A stretch of 64,000 bases of DNA from Gp6-AA40 sp963742105 (GCA_963742105.1 CAVUKN010000007.1:2218271-2282270), one strand, 5' to 3'. Shown: positions 53,588 to 60,882, numbered from the stretch's first letter. The notes: a model not told the origin generated them from the sequence alone. Made by a program: numbers and translations.

Positions 53588-54133
53588 ATGTACAAACTCT
53601 GCGTGATCCTCGTCGCAACGGCGGTCTGCGCTGTCCTGATCGCGCCCGCCTATGCGGACGATGACGATAAAAACAGCTCCGGGAGACGACAATGGAGCGG
53701 CCAGGCCCAGCTGGCGAGTCGGATCGTGCTGCCCGGCGACCCGCTGCATCCCAGTCGCTGCGCCGGTCCCGCAGCGATCCTCGGCGGCGCGGGGCTGACC
53801 ACTCTCCTCGGACAGTTTCTTGGCCAGCAGTCCCATTGCCTCAATCCGGACGGGTCATTCGATCAGGGCCAATTCATTTTCACCGCAGCGGACGGCAGGA
53901 CGATCAGGGGCCGCTATTACGGAAAGGTCGTTCCCGCTGTGGCGCCTCCCCCCAATGAGCCACCGAGCAGCGGCGTGATTCTCGGCAGTGTCTGCGTCCA
54001 GGGCGGGACGGCATTCAGCCACATCGTCAATGACTGTGCCGCGCAGCGCTACTCGGCTGCGCTTGGCGTTCTCAATCTCACGACGGGAGACGGCACCGTC
54101 TTCTTGGACTACGCACTCGGGGTGGGTCGCTAA
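53588..54133 (+). CDS. Secreted protein of unknown function
   Basis: The ATG at 53588, with GGAGG 6 nt upstream, opens 181 residues with signal MYKLCVILVATAVCAVLIAP (then AYA), followed by an acidic run DDDDK. The mature protein has four cysteines and beta-like repeats: GAGLTTLLGQFLGQQSHCLN, QGQFIFTAADGRTIRGRYYG and LGVLNLTTGDGTVFLDYALG. No family recognised. Upstream in-frame codons to 53399 lack a signal and are rejected. TATACT at 53536-53541 could be the -10 of its promoter. Confidence 0.65.
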   Translation: MYKLCVILVATAVCAVLIAPAYADDDDKNSSGRRQWSGQAQLASRIVLPGDPLHPSRCAGPAAILGGAGLTTLLGQFLGQQSHCLNPDGSFDQGQFIFTAADGRTIRGRYYGKVVPAVAPPPNEPPSSGVILGSVCVQGGTAFSHIVNDCAAQRYSAALGVLNLTTGDGTVFLDYALGVGR

Positions 54134-54482
54134 AGACTACGTATAGACGGGGCAGGCGGAACGTTTGGAGGAGATTGAAGCCGGCAGCGTCCCGTGCGCC
54201 CTGAAATCGTCGTCGAAGGACTTACTGACTGCGCCAAGCCGGGCGCCCCATGGGCGTCGCACGGCGGGTCGTCGACGTGCGCAGTGGCGAGCCATCGACC
54301 GGTGCAATGGTGCGGCGGCCTTCGGTTTGGTCGCTTTGTGAGACGAATACCATCTCGCCCGCCCGGCCACCGACGAGTATTAGTATTCCTATCTGTGCGA
54401 ACGACCCCTCGTAAGATCCGAAATGACTTCAACCCCTGAGTCGTCGTACCTCACGCCGCGTGGTGAGACTTGGCGCCGGCTG

Positions 54483-54560
54483 TCCTAACTGGCTCAAGTG
54501 GCCCAACACTTTGTATCTGGATGAAACTGGAGATGGGCGTACAAACGTGGCTAATGCCCT
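54483..54560. repeat. Nonamer-palindrome family A, copy 4 (degenerate)
   Basis: Units TCCTAACTG, GCTCAAGTG, GCCCAACAC then TTTGTATCTGGATGAAAC match the left arm. The right arm is only partly recognisable (GTACAAACGTGG). It lies 68 bp upstream of the paralogue at 54629. Confidence 0.5.
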
Positions 54561-54616
54561 TTCACACGCCCTTCTTTGGCCCGCCGTGTAAGTTTCATTC
54601 TTTCCATCCCCTGCGC

Positions 54617-54622
54617 TATCAT
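54617..54622 (+). promoter_or_regulatory. Promoter -10 hexamer giving a leaderless transcript
   Basis: TATCAT lies exactly 6 nt before the ATG at 54629, inside GCGCTATCATC. Same spacing as at 10059 and 14145. Confidence 0.6.
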
Positions 54623-54628
54623 CCCCAG

Positions 54629-54913
54629 ATGCCTATCGACATGAAGGCGCTCGCCAGAACGGGCGCGGAAGCAAGAATCAGAGAACTACAGGGAGAGATG
54701 GCCGATATCCAGCGAGCGTTCCCAGATCTGCGGGGTGGGGCTGCGCGCCGATTCGAGGTCAGGCGTGGACGACCGGCGCAAACGGAAAGTGCACCAGCGA
54801 CGCCAGTGCGCAGGCGCAAGCGTCCCGCAATGACTGCCGCGCAGCGCATGGCTGTCGGCGTACGGATGAAGAAGTATTGGGCTGAACGCCGGAAGCAGTC
54901 CGCGAAGAAGTAG
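54629..54913 (+). CDS. Small basic protein, paralogue 3 of 4
   Basis: The 94-residue protein MPIDMKALARTGAEARIREL, QGEMADIQRAFPDLRGGA, a variable linker and TAAQRMAVGVRMKKYWAERR is the closest match to paralogue 2 in the N-terminus and differs in the C-terminal helix (RMAVGVRM instead of RKAVGERM). The longer open frame back to 54470 would include the palindrome and promoter and is rejected. The gene is bracketed by palindrome copies 4 (upstream) and 2 (downstream). Confidence 0.75.
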   Translation: MPIDMKALARTGAEARIRELQGEMADIQRAFPDLRGGAARRFEVRRGRPAQTESAPATPVRRRKRPAMTAAQRMAVGVRMKKYWAERRKQSAKK

Positions 54914-54995
54914 CTTCTCGACCTTCTCTCCCGTCGTCCGAGTCTTCCCCTATCCACTTCCCCACGCCTTGGCGACGACGAGTGGGGCGTGATCT

Positions 54996-55101
54996 GTCCT
55001 AGCTGTCCCAGTTGTCCTAAGAGTTCTTACCCGGATTGATTTTTGTGGACAGAAATCAGAGATGGGATGAAAGTCTTGGGACTGCTGGGCACTTCGGACA
55101 A
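54996..55101. repeat. Nonamer-palindrome family A, copy 2
   Basis: Units GTCCTAGCT, GTCCCAGTT and GTCCTAAGA are perfectly tandem with a 9-bp period from 54996. TTCTTACCCGGATTGA follows. The right arm GGGATGAAAGTCTTGGGACT then GCTGGGCACTTCGGAC, when inverted, gives GTCCGAAGT, GCCCAGCA, GTCCCAAGACTTT. Lies 82 bp after paralogue 3. Confidence 0.7.
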
Positions 55102-55470
55102 CTTCGAGGAAGTCCGTATCGGACTGCTAGGTGACCGGGACACTATTATCGGGAATACGCCCATCAGAGATGGCATGTGATGCTCAGCCCCATAGCTGCC
55201 GCATTTCATTTGCCGTGCTCGAATAATGGCGTATGCTCGACAGTGGACGGAAGCAGCCGTATTGCTTCGGCGAGGCTGAATCCGCTTCAACCGATAATCA
55301 CCATTACCCGTCGCCGTGCCGTTCCTCTTGGGCCGGTGGCGCTCCTTGTTCCCAATATTGCCAAGAGGAGTTACCGCAGGATTGTTCGGTGCGTCACCTG
55401 AACTTCCCGAGACTACAATCGAGTAACTGAGGAGATTTAATCCAATCTCTCTTCTTCAAACGGAGGTTCC
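55102..55470. other. Stretch without a confident gene
   Basis: 370 bp between palindrome copy 2 and paralogue 4. A short frame from 55177 is open but lacks any family. TACAAT near 55412-55417 could be a -10 for paralogue 4. Confidence 0.35.
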
Positions 55471-55764
55471 GTGACAAGACTCGACATGACATCCCTGGCC
55501 CGCCGTGGAGCGGAAGTGAGGATCCAGGAACTGAATGCAGAAGTGAACGCGCTCGTCAGCATGTTCCCCGACCTTCGCTCGGGAACAGCGGGACAGAAGC
55601 GAGGCCCGAAAGCGACGACGACTACGCAGGCTGGCACCGCATCCGCAACTCCGGTTCGCCGCAGACAACGCAAGCCGATGACCGCCGCACAGCGGAAGGC
55701 GGTTGGGGCGAGGATGAAGAAGTATTGGGCGGCGAGGCGGAAGGCCGCTGCTGGGAAGGCGTGA
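55471..55764 (+). CDS. Small basic protein, paralogue 4 of 4
   Basis: A GTG at 55471 with GGAGG 5 nt upstream opens 97 residues, VTRLDMTSLARRGAEVRIQE, then ELNAEVNALVSMFPDLRSGT, a Thr-rich linker and TAAQRKAVGARMKKYWAARR. It keeps the family's helix and basic tail, but unlike the other three it has a leader and ribosome site, not a leaderless start. It is also the most diverged member at the N-terminus. Confidence 0.72.
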   Translation: MTRLDMTSLARRGAEVRIQELNAEVNALVSMFPDLRSGTAGQKRGPKATTTTQAGTASATPVRRRQRKPMTAAQRKAVGARMKKYWAARRKAAAGKA

Positions 55765-55792
55765 TCTACCGTCGCTTCATTACCGTCGATTC

Positions 55793-56002
55793 TTACACCT
55801 CCGTCCATCCATCAAGCTGATACTCGATCCACATGGCATTGGCCCGGAGCAGTGCGGCATCTATATCGTGGTGATGCTCCGTGTGGATTATCTGATTCCC
55901 CTGCTGCACCGTCAGCTCCCACGATTCATTCTCACTGGGCACAACAACGCAACGAATCTCCACCCGCGCCGGATGTTTCAACCGCCAGATGGTCGCTTTC
56001 AT
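55793..56002 (-). CDS. Small conserved protein of unknown function
   Basis: The ATG at 56002 gives 69 residues, MKATIWRLKHPARVEIRCVV, then ESWELTVQQGNQIIHTEHHH, then DAALLRANAMWIEYQLDGWT. The order (short beta hairpin, alpha segment, terminal G-W) resembles the gene at 4152. The open frame upstream lacks this character. Tail-to-tail with paralogue 4, 28 bp away. Confidence 0.5.
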   Translation of the reverse strand: MKATIWRLKHPARVEIRCVVVPSENESWELTVQQGNQIIHTEHHHDIDAALLRANAMWIEYQLDGWTEV

Positions 56003-56124
56003 GTGGGGAGCGGAATCGCACGAGCAGAGGCGGCACAGACGCGAGCGCGTTCCAGATTCAGCGGGAGAGGCGATCTGGCTGGGCGCAGCGGATCTCCGCG
56101 TTGCAGCAGATCGGATCCGAATCG

Positions 56125-56307
56125 TCACCCCACGTTCGCACCGTCCTGCTCACGCTTCGTAACCGGCCATTCACGTTCACATGCCGTGCATCGCCATTCC
56201 AACGCCGCATGTTCACCGCGAATGACATGCTGAAGTTGGACGACTCCCACTTGCCCACAGTGCGGGCACTGAGGCGGAATTCGTAGTGCGATGGGGGTGG
56301 TGGGCAC
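56125..56307 (-). CDS. Zinc-ribbon microprotein
   Basis: A 60-residue protein, MPTTPIALRIPPQCPHCGQV then GVVQLQHVIRGEHAALEWRC and TACEREWPVTK, with CPHC and CTAC knuckles spaced by about 22 residues. The motif WRC-x-x-C-x-x-x-W matches the proteins at 57278 and 32302. Likely one zinc ion; nucleic-acid binding is an inference. It lies upstream of the small protein at 55793 on the same strand. Confidence 0.62.
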   Translation of the reverse strand: MPTTPIALRIPPQCPHCGQVGVVQLQHVIRGEHAALEWRCTACEREWPVTKREQDGANVG

Positions 56308-56514
56308 CGGGGCGCGAGCCTACCACTAACTCATCTACAAGAGGGATAAAGGGCGGAACGAATTGACGCCATCTCGCGTGGCTCACGGCGGTCCAAAGTC
56401 GTTCGGAATGACCCGGACTGGTAGATAGCGTCCGAGGATCGGCAAGAGCTACGGCGAGATCCTTTGCCGCATTCCACGGCTGATGGTGCGGGGCTGACGC
56501 CGCCGCAATTCTTA
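56308..56514. other. Stretch without a gene
   Basis: 207 bp between the zinc-ribbon gene and the PEP-CTERM gene. No recognisable structure or gene. Confidence 0.35.
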
Positions 56515-56985
56515 CTACCGTTGCTGCCGCTTCTCGCGCAGTCGCCGCCGAACAACCCCAGCGACGAGACCAGATCCGAGGAGGACCAGCGTGGCCGGTT
56601 CCGGCACGGGCGTTACCGCTGACGACACATTCGTGGCGGTGGTCAGATCCTGACGAAGCTGATTACCCGCTCCCAGCAGCAGGGTGTCGGCGAACCCAGC
56701 GAGGTCACCGTTGGAACCCGTGACGTTCTGGATCAGAGCGCGATCCGATTCAAACGTATCCGGCTGTAGAAGGTCATCCGCCAGTAAGTCGCCGTGTCCG
56801 TTTTTGAACCACCCGAGGTGAAGGCCGTTGTCGGGTAGGGCGTCGAGGAGTTCCCCCTGCTCCAACGTGAGCACGAGGCCATGTTTCGCTGCGTCCTGCG
56901 CGACGATGGGTGACGCCGTTGCCGTGCTGCCGATCACCGCACTCGCCACGATCGCTAGCATCCCAGTTGCCCGAAGGTAGGCCAT
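56515..56985 (-). CDS. PEP-CTERM sorting-signal protein
   Basis: The 156-residue protein has a signal peptide (MLAIVASAVIGSTATASPIV region) and ends with TPVPEPATLVLLGSGLVAGV then VRRRLREKRQQR. The PEP motif, a hydrophobic span and an Arg-rich tail define the PEP-CTERM tail recognised by exosortase and used in surface or extracellular matrix sorting. The mature body (GLHLGWFKNGHGDLLADDLL) has no enzyme motif. No exosortase gene is visible in the window. Confidence 0.82.
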   Translation of the reverse strand: MAYLRATGMLAIVASAVIGSTATASPIVAQDAAKHGLVLTLEQGELLDALPDNGLHLGWFKNGHGDLLADDLLQPDTFESDRALIQNVTGSNGDLAGFADTLLLGAGNQLRQDLTTATNVSSAVTPVPEPATLVLLGSGLVAGVVRRRLREKRQQR

Positions 56986-57277
56986 GCAGTTTCCCGAGCA
57001 GTGCCCGTGCCACAGCGACCCCGCCCGCCCCGTATTGCCCTCAACACCGTTTACGGAACAAGAGGTTCCAAAAAGTCATCTCGTCGCGTGGTCCAGCTAG
57101 GTGAGGAGCCTGCATGAGGTCATCGTCTGGTCACCCTGCACGCAGACTTTGGTCGGCCCCTACAACTGTCACCCGTTGGGAGAACCACGAGGAGTGCGAG
57201 CGACCAGCAATCCAACCCGTCAGGAGTCACCGGCAACCCCGTGACCGCCGAGGTGCATCGGGCACCGCTGGGGGCCG
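56986..57277. other. Stretch without a confident gene
   Basis: About 290 bp. Short frames on both strands are open, none with a recognisable family. A minus-strand frame from 57392 reads HYLLHLPVVLCACTAASCGS, hydrophobic but without a reliable start. Confidence 0.3.
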
Positions 57278-57736
57278 TCACTTCAGCGACACTTGTGCTT
57301 CCGCATGACGCAGCCGTGCAGGCGCACAGCACGACGGGAAGATGGAGGAGGTAGTGCTTGATGGTGAGATGCGCCCGTTCCAAATCGCGCATGTGCTCTT
57401 TGTTAGCACACTGACAGTCGAACCTCTTCTCCTTGCCGTCAAAGAATTTGTTCTCGGGATCTCCGGGTTCAAACGTCCGCCGCCGCAGTTGGAGGTGGCG
57501 GTGGATGGCGGGTCGAGAGCTGGTTTACCGCGAGTTACGGAGGTGTGGGTGCGTCCACCGCTGCGTGAAGCGCGAGGGCGCTGCGCCTGCGCCTCCTCAG
57601 ATTCGATGGGCCAATCCCGTCCACACGCTTTACAGCACCACGTCAGTTCCACTTCGTTCCCTCTCACCGTATGTTCCGGCGTGACCGTGCCCAGTGCTCC
57701 GCAGAACTGACAGTGTTCCGGCACGCGGAGTTTCAT
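57278..57736 (-). CDS. Zinc-ribbon protein with uncertain C-terminus
   Basis: The ATG at 57736 opens MKLRVPEHCQFCGALGTVTP, then HTVRGNEVELTWCCKACGRD and WPIESEE. CQFC and CKAC knuckles and W-P after the second pair match the microprotein at 56125. Beyond about residue 60 the sequence becomes Arg/Ser/Thr-rich and may be out of frame; the real protein could be shorter or frameshifted. A different frame downstream carries KRFDCQCANKEHMRDLERAH, of unknown meaning. Confidence 0.5.
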   Translation of the reverse strand: MKLRVPEHCQFCGALGTVTPEHTVRGNEVELTWCCKACGRDWPIESEEAQAQRPRASRSGGRTHTSVTRGKPALDPPSTATSNCGGGRLNPEIPRTNSLTARRRGSTVSVLTKSTCAIWNGRISPSSTTSSIFPSCCAPARLRHAEAQVSLK

Positions 57737-57790
57737 GCGAGCCACAGCAATCACTCAATCTGCGCGAGGCATGGGCACTCGCAAGGGGAA

Positions 57791-58336
57791 CTACCGAGGG
57801 AACTTCGGCGGCTGTGCCCCGAGCGTATACAACGCATCATCCACCGCCGCGACCAGCTGGAAAGGATCCACGGGCTTTTCAAGAAAGCACGCGATGTCAC
57901 CCCGATCAATATCGCGTAGCGCATGGCCGGTCACGATGATGATCGGTAGCGTCTCCGTCTCCTTCTGCGCCCGGAGATCACGGTAAACATCCCAGCCGTT
58001 CACTCCGGGGAGGCCGAGGTCTAACACTACGACATCGGGTCTGGTGCGCTCGATGGTCGTCAGGGCGGCCAATCCGTCTGCCGCCACGGAGACGTGATAC
58101 CGCGAAGCCACCAATGCGCTGCGGTAGAGTTCGCGAAGGTTCCGATCATCTTCCACGACGAGAACCGTCGCTGTGCGCGGGGCGGCAAGCACGGGGCGAG
58201 TATACGCGGCTTCTTTCTTTCCGAAGAAGCCGCTCACACCACTGCTCAGGTTATTGGTCGGCGCGGTGAAGAAACCCGTCAGCGTATGGGTGGAAACGAA
58301 GGTTGCAATGTGAGTTATGGGTGTTTGACGCGACAC
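57791..58336 (-). CDS. Response regulator receiver protein
   Basis: The receiver domain starts near ATVLVVEDDRNLRELYRSAL (acidic pair DD), with the phosphoacceptor in VVVLDLGLPGVNGWD (the D of VLDLGLPG), the Thr in IIIVTGH and the Lys in CFLEKPVDPF. There is no output domain, so it is a single-domain regulator of 120-180 residues. The start is uncertain because upstream codons to 58336 lack domain similarity. Kinase partners are not linked here. Confidence 0.8.
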   Translation of the reverse strand: MSRQTPITHIATFVSTHTLTGFFTAPTNNLSSGVSGFFGKKEAAYTRPVLAAPRTATVLVVEDDRNLRELYRSALVASRYHVSVAADGLAALTTIERTRPDVVVLDLGLPGVNGWDVYRDLRAQKETETLPIIIVTGHALRDIDRGDIACFLEKPVDPFQLVAAVDDALYTLGAQPPKFPR

Positions 58337-58596
58337 GATACTCGGCCAAACGATGTCTGGCCACCGCTGAGTTCGGTCTTACTACAAAGCGCCGTGCCTT
58401 CCGCCCACTCGGTGACTCGCCGGTGCAGATCGTTGCGTGTCGCGTATGCCGCCACATGTGGAAGGACAGGCTGCCGGCAACATCAGACGACGATGAAAGG
58501 TTCGACCCGCTCCGAGTCGCCGCCGATGCGGCGGACACTTCGCAAGTGTCGTCCCCCTCCTCTACCTCCGATGGCAAAGAGGGTGACGATGGTTAG
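58303..58596 (+). CDS. Possible zinc-knuckle protein
   Basis: An open frame of 97 residues ends with IVACRVCRHMWKDRLPATSD, one CRVC knuckle and a W as in the zinc-ribbon proteins here, and a Ser/Asp-rich tail. The N-terminal half overlaps the start of the receiver gene on the other strand and may not be real. Its end overlaps repeat B1. Possibly a truncated relative of the zinc-ribbon family. Confidence 0.35.
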   Translation: MQCELWVFDATRYSAKRCLATAEFGLTTKRRAFRPLGDSPVQIVACRVCRHMWKDRLPATSDDDERFDPLRVAADAADTSQVSSPSSTSDGKEGDDG

Positions 58597-58697
58597 ATCG
58601 GCTACTTCGTCTTTCGGATAAATGAAGAATACTTGATGATGATTTTTCTATTTTCCGCATAGAGAAGGATCTCACCAGCGTCACCAACATCACCGCC
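58582..58697. repeat. AT-core palindrome family B, copy 1
   Basis: Left arm GGTGACGATGGTTAGATC; right arm, inverted, GGTGATGTTGGTGACGCT then GGTGAGATC. Between is an AT-rich core with GAATACTTGATGATG and TTTTTCTATTTTCC. The core aligns with copy 2 at 62318 over about 85 bp. Confidence 0.65.
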
Positions 58698-58803
58698 GAG
58701 CCCGCCTGAAGAAGTAGTGGGCGACGAGGATCGCCGTGATCAACGCGAGCCCTTGCCACTGAGTGACGACCGGAACGACTTGCCCTGGAAGTGCGTGGGT
58801 CAT
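58690..58803 (-). CDS. Small single-span membrane protein
   Basis: GGAGG lies 5 nt before the ATG at 58803. The 37-residue product, MTHALPGQVVPVVTQWQGLA then LITAILVAHYFFRRARR, has one hydrophobic helix and a basic end. Its stop codon lies in the right arm of repeat B1, so the repeat seems to form the gene's 3' end. Unknown function. Confidence 0.5.
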   Translation of the reverse strand: MTHALPGQVVPVVTQWQGLALITAILVAHYFFRRARR

Positions 58804-58964
58804 GGTGCCTCCGATCTTGAATTGGCGGCTTCGGGATTATCGAGCAGGACACCGAACCTGCCGCCCGCGACTTCAGGCGCAATGAAGCGAGTGACGTGAA
58901 AGCTGCCGAGATTCTCAACCGCCCGCGAGCGACGACGCCGCAACGGAACCGGTGAGATGGCGGC

Positions 58965-59294
58965 TCAAACTCCTGCTCCTTTGCGTCTGAGGAACTGCTC
59001 GATCTCCTTCCGGGCCGTCGCGAGCATGTCATTCGTGTCGAACGCAAAGCCGAATCCGGTCCTGCCGAGGGCATACACCACCCGCGCCGGCACGCTCAGT
59101 TTTGTGCCGTCAAGATCCATGATCAATGTAATCGAAGCCCCAGCGTGCAGCCGGGTGTTCGCGTCCACATACCCACCGCCGATGCTCAACTCGGTCAAGC
59201 GCACGGTGGTCCGATGCGAGATGCCTTCGATTCGGCATGGGACAAGGACCGAGTAACGGGGCCAGCGCCGACGGTCTGCGTGCTGTGTGGCCAT
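58965..59294 (-). CDS. PilZ domain protein
   Basis: The ATG at 59294 starts a 109-residue protein, MATQHADRRRWPRYSVLVPC, with RRRWPR as the cyclic-di-GMP-binding RxxxR, then LTELSIGGGYVDANTRLHAG carrying the [DN]-x-S-x-x-G motif, then ARVVYALGRTGFGFAFDTND. A single PilZ domain of this length usually acts as a c-di-GMP effector through protein partners. Both key motifs are kept. Upstream codons to 59342 are rejected. Confidence 0.85.
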   Translation of the reverse strand: MATQHADRRRWPRYSVLVPCRIEGISHRTTVRLTELSIGGGYVDANTRLHAGASITLIMDLDGTKLSVPARVVYALGRTGFGFAFDTNDMLATARKEIEQFLRRKGAGV

Positions 59295-59872
59295 GGGATC
59301 TCCGTGATTAGCGGCTTGGCCTGAAAGGTGAGATCGCCACACACCGCGATCCCCTACTGCTATATCGGCGTGACAGCGGAGACTGATGCCCCGATGCGAG
59401 GTGGAGGATATCCTTTGGTCGGGAGGGTGCGACGGTCAGGAGAACGCCCTGAACGGTTCGGCACGGGGATCGAGGAGGACCGTAGGAGGAGGCTCCCCAC
59501 GGCGATGGCGATCTGAGGACCGCACCCAACCTACCGTCGCACAAACTGAGGATCCGCAAGAGACGCACCGGCTGGTGCGTCTGCTTCGCTGGGCAGTCAC
59601 GGGCAACATGACCGCAGCTGGCCGCAGGGACGGAGACTTAAAGCGGCCACACCGAGGTTCTGTGGTCCGTTATCGAACAATCCTTCCAGGCAGCAGACGG
59701 CGACCGAGACGGGGCAAACGTCTGCCCGTGGTTCGGGCCAGCGGCGGCGCCAACTGACGTGGCGACTACTCAGCCGTGCCGAGGAGGCGTTCGTGGACGC
59801 TGACATGGAGCGGCAGGGCGGGTCTGCGGATTGCATCTCCGTGAGCCGGATTCTACTGGGTAGCTTTTTGCG
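59295..59872. other. Stretch without a confident gene
   Basis: About 580 bp. A plus-strand frame from 59386 is open for 123 codons but Arg-rich with no family, and antisense frames are also open. No ribosome site or promoter stands out. Confidence 0.35.
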
Positions 59873-60139
59873 ATGGAGTTCCAGATACAGCCAGAGGGGT
59901 GCTGTAGCATTCCCGAACTCGTTCGCGTCAGACGCCGTTGGTGGGAACGATCCGTCTGCGTGGCCGCGTATGAATGCCGGGCCTGTGGACTGCGTCGTTG
60001 GGCACTGCGACCGGTTCCGGCGAATCTCTATGCTTCTCTCACGGGGCGGGCAACTCGGTTAGTAGCGAAGGCCTGGAGATACCGATCGTTGCGACGTGAG
60101 GAATCACCAGAGCGAACGGTCGAACGCCTCGACTACTGA
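59873..60139 (+). CDS. Small basic protein with a single zinc-knuckle-like motif
   Basis: The 88-residue frame, MEFQIQPEGCCSIPELVRVR then ERSVCVAAYECRACGLRRWA, has CRAC and W as in the zinc-ribbon microproteins, with the first cysteine pair possibly degenerated into CC. The rest is Arg-rich. Plausibly a diverged relative of the genes at 56125 and 57278. Confidence 0.4.
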   Translation: MEFQIQPEGCCSIPELVRVRRRWWERSVCVAAYECRACGLRRWALRPVPANLYASLTGRATRLVAKAWRYRSLRREESPERTVERLDY

Positions 60140-60468
60140 CGACCGGCTCGCGTTCGTGATCGAATTGGGCGGCTTGTAGGTCCAGGCGTTCCAGCGGCGA
60201 GGCATTCAGATCGTTTGTCTAAACCCTGACGTGTTCCGTTGTGGCACACGACGACGGATCCTGATTACCGGCCTCCTTCCTCCGGTCGCCCCAAGGACGC
60301 GGCGATGCGCCAAGGGTGATCGTCCCGTCCAGCATCTCCACGATGTTCCGCGCTGATGTTCAGGATGGGAATCACCGCTAGTCGGTGCATCCTTCCACCT
60401 CCCGTGGTAACGGGGATGTCGCCTGTGTTCCATGCCGCCGACGCTATCCGCCCGGCACGGGGGGACGC
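60140..60468. other. Possible PilZ-like remnant
   Basis: On the minus strand MEHRRHPRYHGRWKDAPTSG, with RRHPR like the PilZ start, is followed in another frame by IPILNISAEHRGDAGR, with an NISA element like the PilZ NxSxxG. A frame change between them would be needed. Only weakly supported. Confidence 0.25.
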
Positions 60469-60882
60469 TTACACCGGATCGCCTTGTGGTTGCCTCGCCA
60501 GCACCGCTGCCACGGGCCCCAGCAGATCCTGTGGAACGGACGGCTTGACCAACACGCACGCGGCTCCCGCCTCCTCTGCCGCTTCATGGAAGGGACCGAG
60601 GGTGCTTCCCGTGACGACGATCACCGGCACCCGTTTGCCCCACCGTCCTCGCGTGGCTCCTTCGATCAATTCGATAGGAAATATCTTCCCCGGCAGCATC
60701 AATCCCGTGATGAGCAGATCGGAGGTCGCGAGGTGTGGGACGGCATCATCGGTGGACGACACCGCCACCACCGCATATCCGTTCATCTGGAAGCATTCGC
60801 AATACACCTTCCGCTCGTCCGCGTTGCCGCAGGCGAGAACAATGCGCGGGCCCGTGGGCGAGACTGGGAAGGGCATGGGCAC
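60469..60882 (-). CDS. Degenerate receiver-like protein
   Basis: The 137-residue protein has the alternating fold of a receiver domain: PRIVLACGNADERKVYCECF, then TSDLLITGLMLPG, then PVIVVTGSTLGPF and ACVLVKPSVPQDLL. The phosphoacceptor position of LLxDxxLPG is occupied by T/G (LLITGLMLPG), and the acidic pair at the start is reduced. The Lys of VKP is kept. Such proteins may act as phosphorylation-independent adaptors. It is separate from the receiver gene at 57791. Confidence 0.62.
   Translation of the reverse strand: MPMPFPVSPTGPRIVLACGNADERKVYCECFQMNGYAVVAVSSTDDAVPHLATSDLLITGLMLPGKIFPIELIEGATRGRWGKRVPVIVVTGSTLGPFHEAAEEAGAACVLVKPSVPQDLLGPVAAVLARQPQGDPV

Noticed and set aside
57342..57710. 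Plus-strand frame MEEVVLDGEMRPF opposite the zinc-ribbon gene
   Set aside because: It lies antisense to a frame with two CxxC pairs matching relatives, and has no family of its own.
59386..59757. Plus-strand frame of 123 codons
   Set aside because: Arg-rich, no ribosome site, no recognised family, open antisense frame.
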